This document shows, piece by piece, positions 62,487-64,000 of a stretch of DNA of 64,000 nt (within the stretch, counting starts at the first letter, position 1; each line of letters starts with the position of its first letter). The notes beneath the pieces were generated by a model. It was not told the origin of the DNA and did no database searches. It saw only the letters and a program-made list of their open reading frames with translations. The stretch is from Pseudomonadales bacterium (GTDB lineage Bacteria > Pseudomonadota > Gammaproteobacteria > Pseudomonadales > Azotimanducaceae). Where the stretch lies: NCBI GenBank assembly GCA_022827905.1, contig JAJEIQ010000004.1:1-64000 (forward strand). Reading direction: 5' to 3'. The position numbers were made by a program, and so were the translations under genes.

Positions 62487-64000
62487 GAGGACTCCTCCGC
62501 AGACAGTACAGTTCGTAGCTGAGATTCGAGGTTGGCCTCCTCAGCGCTGAGAACCCGCCATCCGGCTTCAGTAAACGCGCTGTCTTCCACCCCATTTACC
62601 AGCACGGCGACTTGCTTATTTTCCCAAGCCAGTTCCACTTCCGCGACCACTTCACCGGCAGCGTCCTGTAGCTCGAAGCCCACTTCGGGTGGTGGCAGCC
62701 CTTCTTCGGCGAGCGCCAACAGGACGGGGCGGAGTGAGGCGACAGCCAGAGACACCGCCTCCGCCCAAGCGGCGTCGGGCGTCTCACCGAGCGCGTCCGC
62801 TTCGGCGACGTCGGGGTACTCGGGATAGATGCTGTGCGTTGTGCCACGCACGGTGGTCCACGAGGCGCCCGGCAGGAATTGCGCTAGGTTGTAGAACCTC
62901 AAGGTATCGTTCCACTGCCGCTGATAGTTCTTGTGTTCAGACTGCCCGTCATTCAAGTGCAGTGCGACCGCCATGGCGTCGGGCTCGGCTTCTTGGACGG
63001 CCGCCAGTGGGAGCGCCACGAATAGCTCAACAAGCTCGGGCGTCCCATTGCGCCAAGGACCGGCTCCTGCGAAAGCGGTTTCTTGTGGCAAATCCGCCAT
63101 ACGGTCTTGAACCGCAGCAGGCAGTTGTTTGGCCGCATCAAGGAAGCGATCCCGCAAGGCCGCGCTTTGCATGTCGGCGCGCTGAAAGAGACCGAGCAGT
63201 TCGGTGAACAGGGCGCGCTTCCAAGCCAATGGGTCGGGATTGCGCAAATACCGAACCAGCAGCTTCAAGAACGGCTCGCCGAGCGCTGACCGAACCCGGC
63301 TTGTTTCCCACCTTTGGTCTAACTTCTCTTGCAAGGCCGCCATGGCGCCATCGTTGCCGCCGAGCCAAGCCAGCGGTTGTGTGCCGCTGCCGGATGCCTC
63401 GTCGATGTCCCACCAAGTGAGGGACCACACCAAATAGCCAGCACGAACGAGAGCCATGCGTTTTGCGGAATCGTCGTCCGCCCGATCACGATGGTATTCG
63501 AAGCCGTCCATGAAAATGGCAACCGGTGGGCTACCGTTCGATGTCCGCGCTGGCCGAATCAGAAAATCCGGGCGGCTGGGAAGCACGACCCCCTGTGATC
63601 GGCCCAACTCCGCTTGGGGCTCCATGAAGTAGGTGCGCTCGTCCACGGAAAGCGTGAATCCCGGCTTGCCGCCGACGATGTCCTCCCGCACACGCACCGG
63701 CTTGCCCTCCACCTCGATGCGGCGCAACGCTTCCACGAACCGCGCTTCCAACTCGCTTTCCATCAGCGGATTGGTCTTCACGGAGCGCAAACCCGGAACC
63801 TCCTGCAAATCCTCCGCTTGCTCAAGCATCGCGTTCAGCAAAGCCAGCGCCACTGTGCGGGAGGTGCCTTCCATGTCGTAGCTGCGCCGATAGGCGTAAA
63901 CGCAGCGATAGCAGCCGTCCTTCATGGGGTCGGCGTTGCACTCGCACTGCGCAATGGCATCGCGGGCCCGGCGCAGGACCTCCAGCAGGTTGTTCGGGTC
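62483..64000 (-). CDS. DUF1998-type DEAD/DEAH helicase C-terminus with nuclease-like extension (truncated at window edge)
   Basis: The frame is open on the minus strand from the window edge to 62483, at least 505 codons. Near the edge is a zinc-type CECNADPMKDGCYRCVYAYR (four Cys), as at the end of DUF1998 regions in large SF2 helicases (DruE, DrmA/DrmB, MrfA relatives). After it comes a PD-(D/E)XK-like block (SRPDFLIRPA, VAIFMDGFEYHRD, VWSLTWWDID) and a long tail ending in beta-type repeats. The helicase motor lies beyond 64000, so the class of the motor is inferred. Confidence 0.75.
   Translation of the reverse strand, partial: DPNNLLEVLRRARDAIAQCECNADPMKDGCYRCVYAYRRSYDMEGTSRTVALALLNAMLEQAEDLQEVPGLRSVKTNPLMESELEARFVEALRRIEVEGKPVRVREDIVGGKPGFTLSVDERTYFMEPQAELGRSQGVVLPSRPDFLIRPARTSNGSPPVAIFMDGFEYHRDRADDDSAKRMALVRAGYLVWSLTWWDIDEASGSGTQPLAWLGGNDGAMAALQEKLDQRWETSRVRSALGEPFLKLLVRYLRNPDPLAWKRALFTELLGLFQRADMQSAALRDRFLDAAKQLPAAVQDRMADLPQETAFAGAGPWRNGTPELVELFVALPLAAVQEAEPDAMAVALHLNDGQSEHKNYQRQWNDTLRFYNLAQFLPGASWTTVRGTTHSIYPEYPDVAEADALGETPDAAWAEAVSLAVASLRPVLLALAEEGLPPPEVGFELQDAAGEVVAEVELAWENKQVAVLVNGVEDSAFTEAGWRVLSAEEANLESQLRTVLSAEESS

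Overview
The window is GC-rich, densely coded DNA from a gammaproteobacterium. The best taxonomic marker is the collinear block yciB - SH3/TIGR04211 - pdxJ - cyclophilin on the minus strand and yciO - trpS - scpA - scpB - rluB on the plus strand, an arrangement typical of Gammaproteobacteria. The many amidohydrolases, serine hydrolases, dioxygenases, a Baeyer-Villiger monooxygenase and a methylated-amine pathway suggest an aerobic, probably marine or host-associated heterotroph. The lifestyle and genus are inferences and cannot be fixed from the window.

Layout: (1) 1-9.9 kb, core genes: alcohol dehydrogenase, HtrA protease, tRNA-Gly(CCC), cyclophilin, pdxJ, yciB, yciO, trpS, scpAB, rluB. The left edge may hold the end of a mobile element. 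(2) 9.9-13.5 kb, a GlxA/GbdR-like regulator divergent from an FAD/GcvT demethylating dehydrogenase. (3) 13.5-30.2 kb, an accessory island: two AAA/DUF4143 ATPases, an iteron-like repeat array, VapBC, a lower-GC cassette (TonB receptor + SCP2/PhyH dioxygenase facing amidohydrolase + LuxR regulator), an IS21 scar, a broken ATPase copy, a MocR regulator with its PNPOx-like partner, a serine hydrolase, a GNAT, and a type II restriction-modification system. (4) 30.3-38.9 kb, a corrinoid-dependent methyl-transfer cluster: GMC (choline dehydrogenase-like) oxidoreductase, non-pyrrolysine MttB homologue, DUF1638, MTHFR C-terminal-type Fe-S/Zn protein, methylenetetrahydrofolate reductase, methyl-THF:corrinoid methyltransferase and an ASKHA/ferredoxin reactivase. 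(5) 38.9-57 kb, catabolic genes (amidohydrolases, phosphoesterase, MATE pump, a minus-strand run of BVMO - esterase - PhyH - serine hydrolase, D-aminoacylase, azoreductase, class I fumarase) plus a HigBA-type toxin-antitoxin pair. (6) 57-64 kb, a secreted beta-propeller/amidohydrolase and, on the minus strand, a UvrD-type helicase with a RelE-like N-terminus, translationally coupled to a DUF1998-type helicase C-terminus that runs off the window.

How it fits together: regions 2 and 4 can be joined into one inferred pathway, choline to glycine betaine to dimethylglycine to sarcosine, with the first methyl going to a corrinoid and then to tetrahydrofolate. No corrinoid protein is encoded in the window. 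The most unusual unit is the 17.5-23.4 kb cassette: two convergent two-gene operons, each preceded by a pair of CCCTC-N6-GAGGG palindromes, with a LuxR-family regulator inside. It reads as a self-contained, transferred uptake-and-degradation module for an unknown compound. CGAGGGC-N5-GCCCTCG palindromes recur in three intergenic spots and look like a REP/BIME family.
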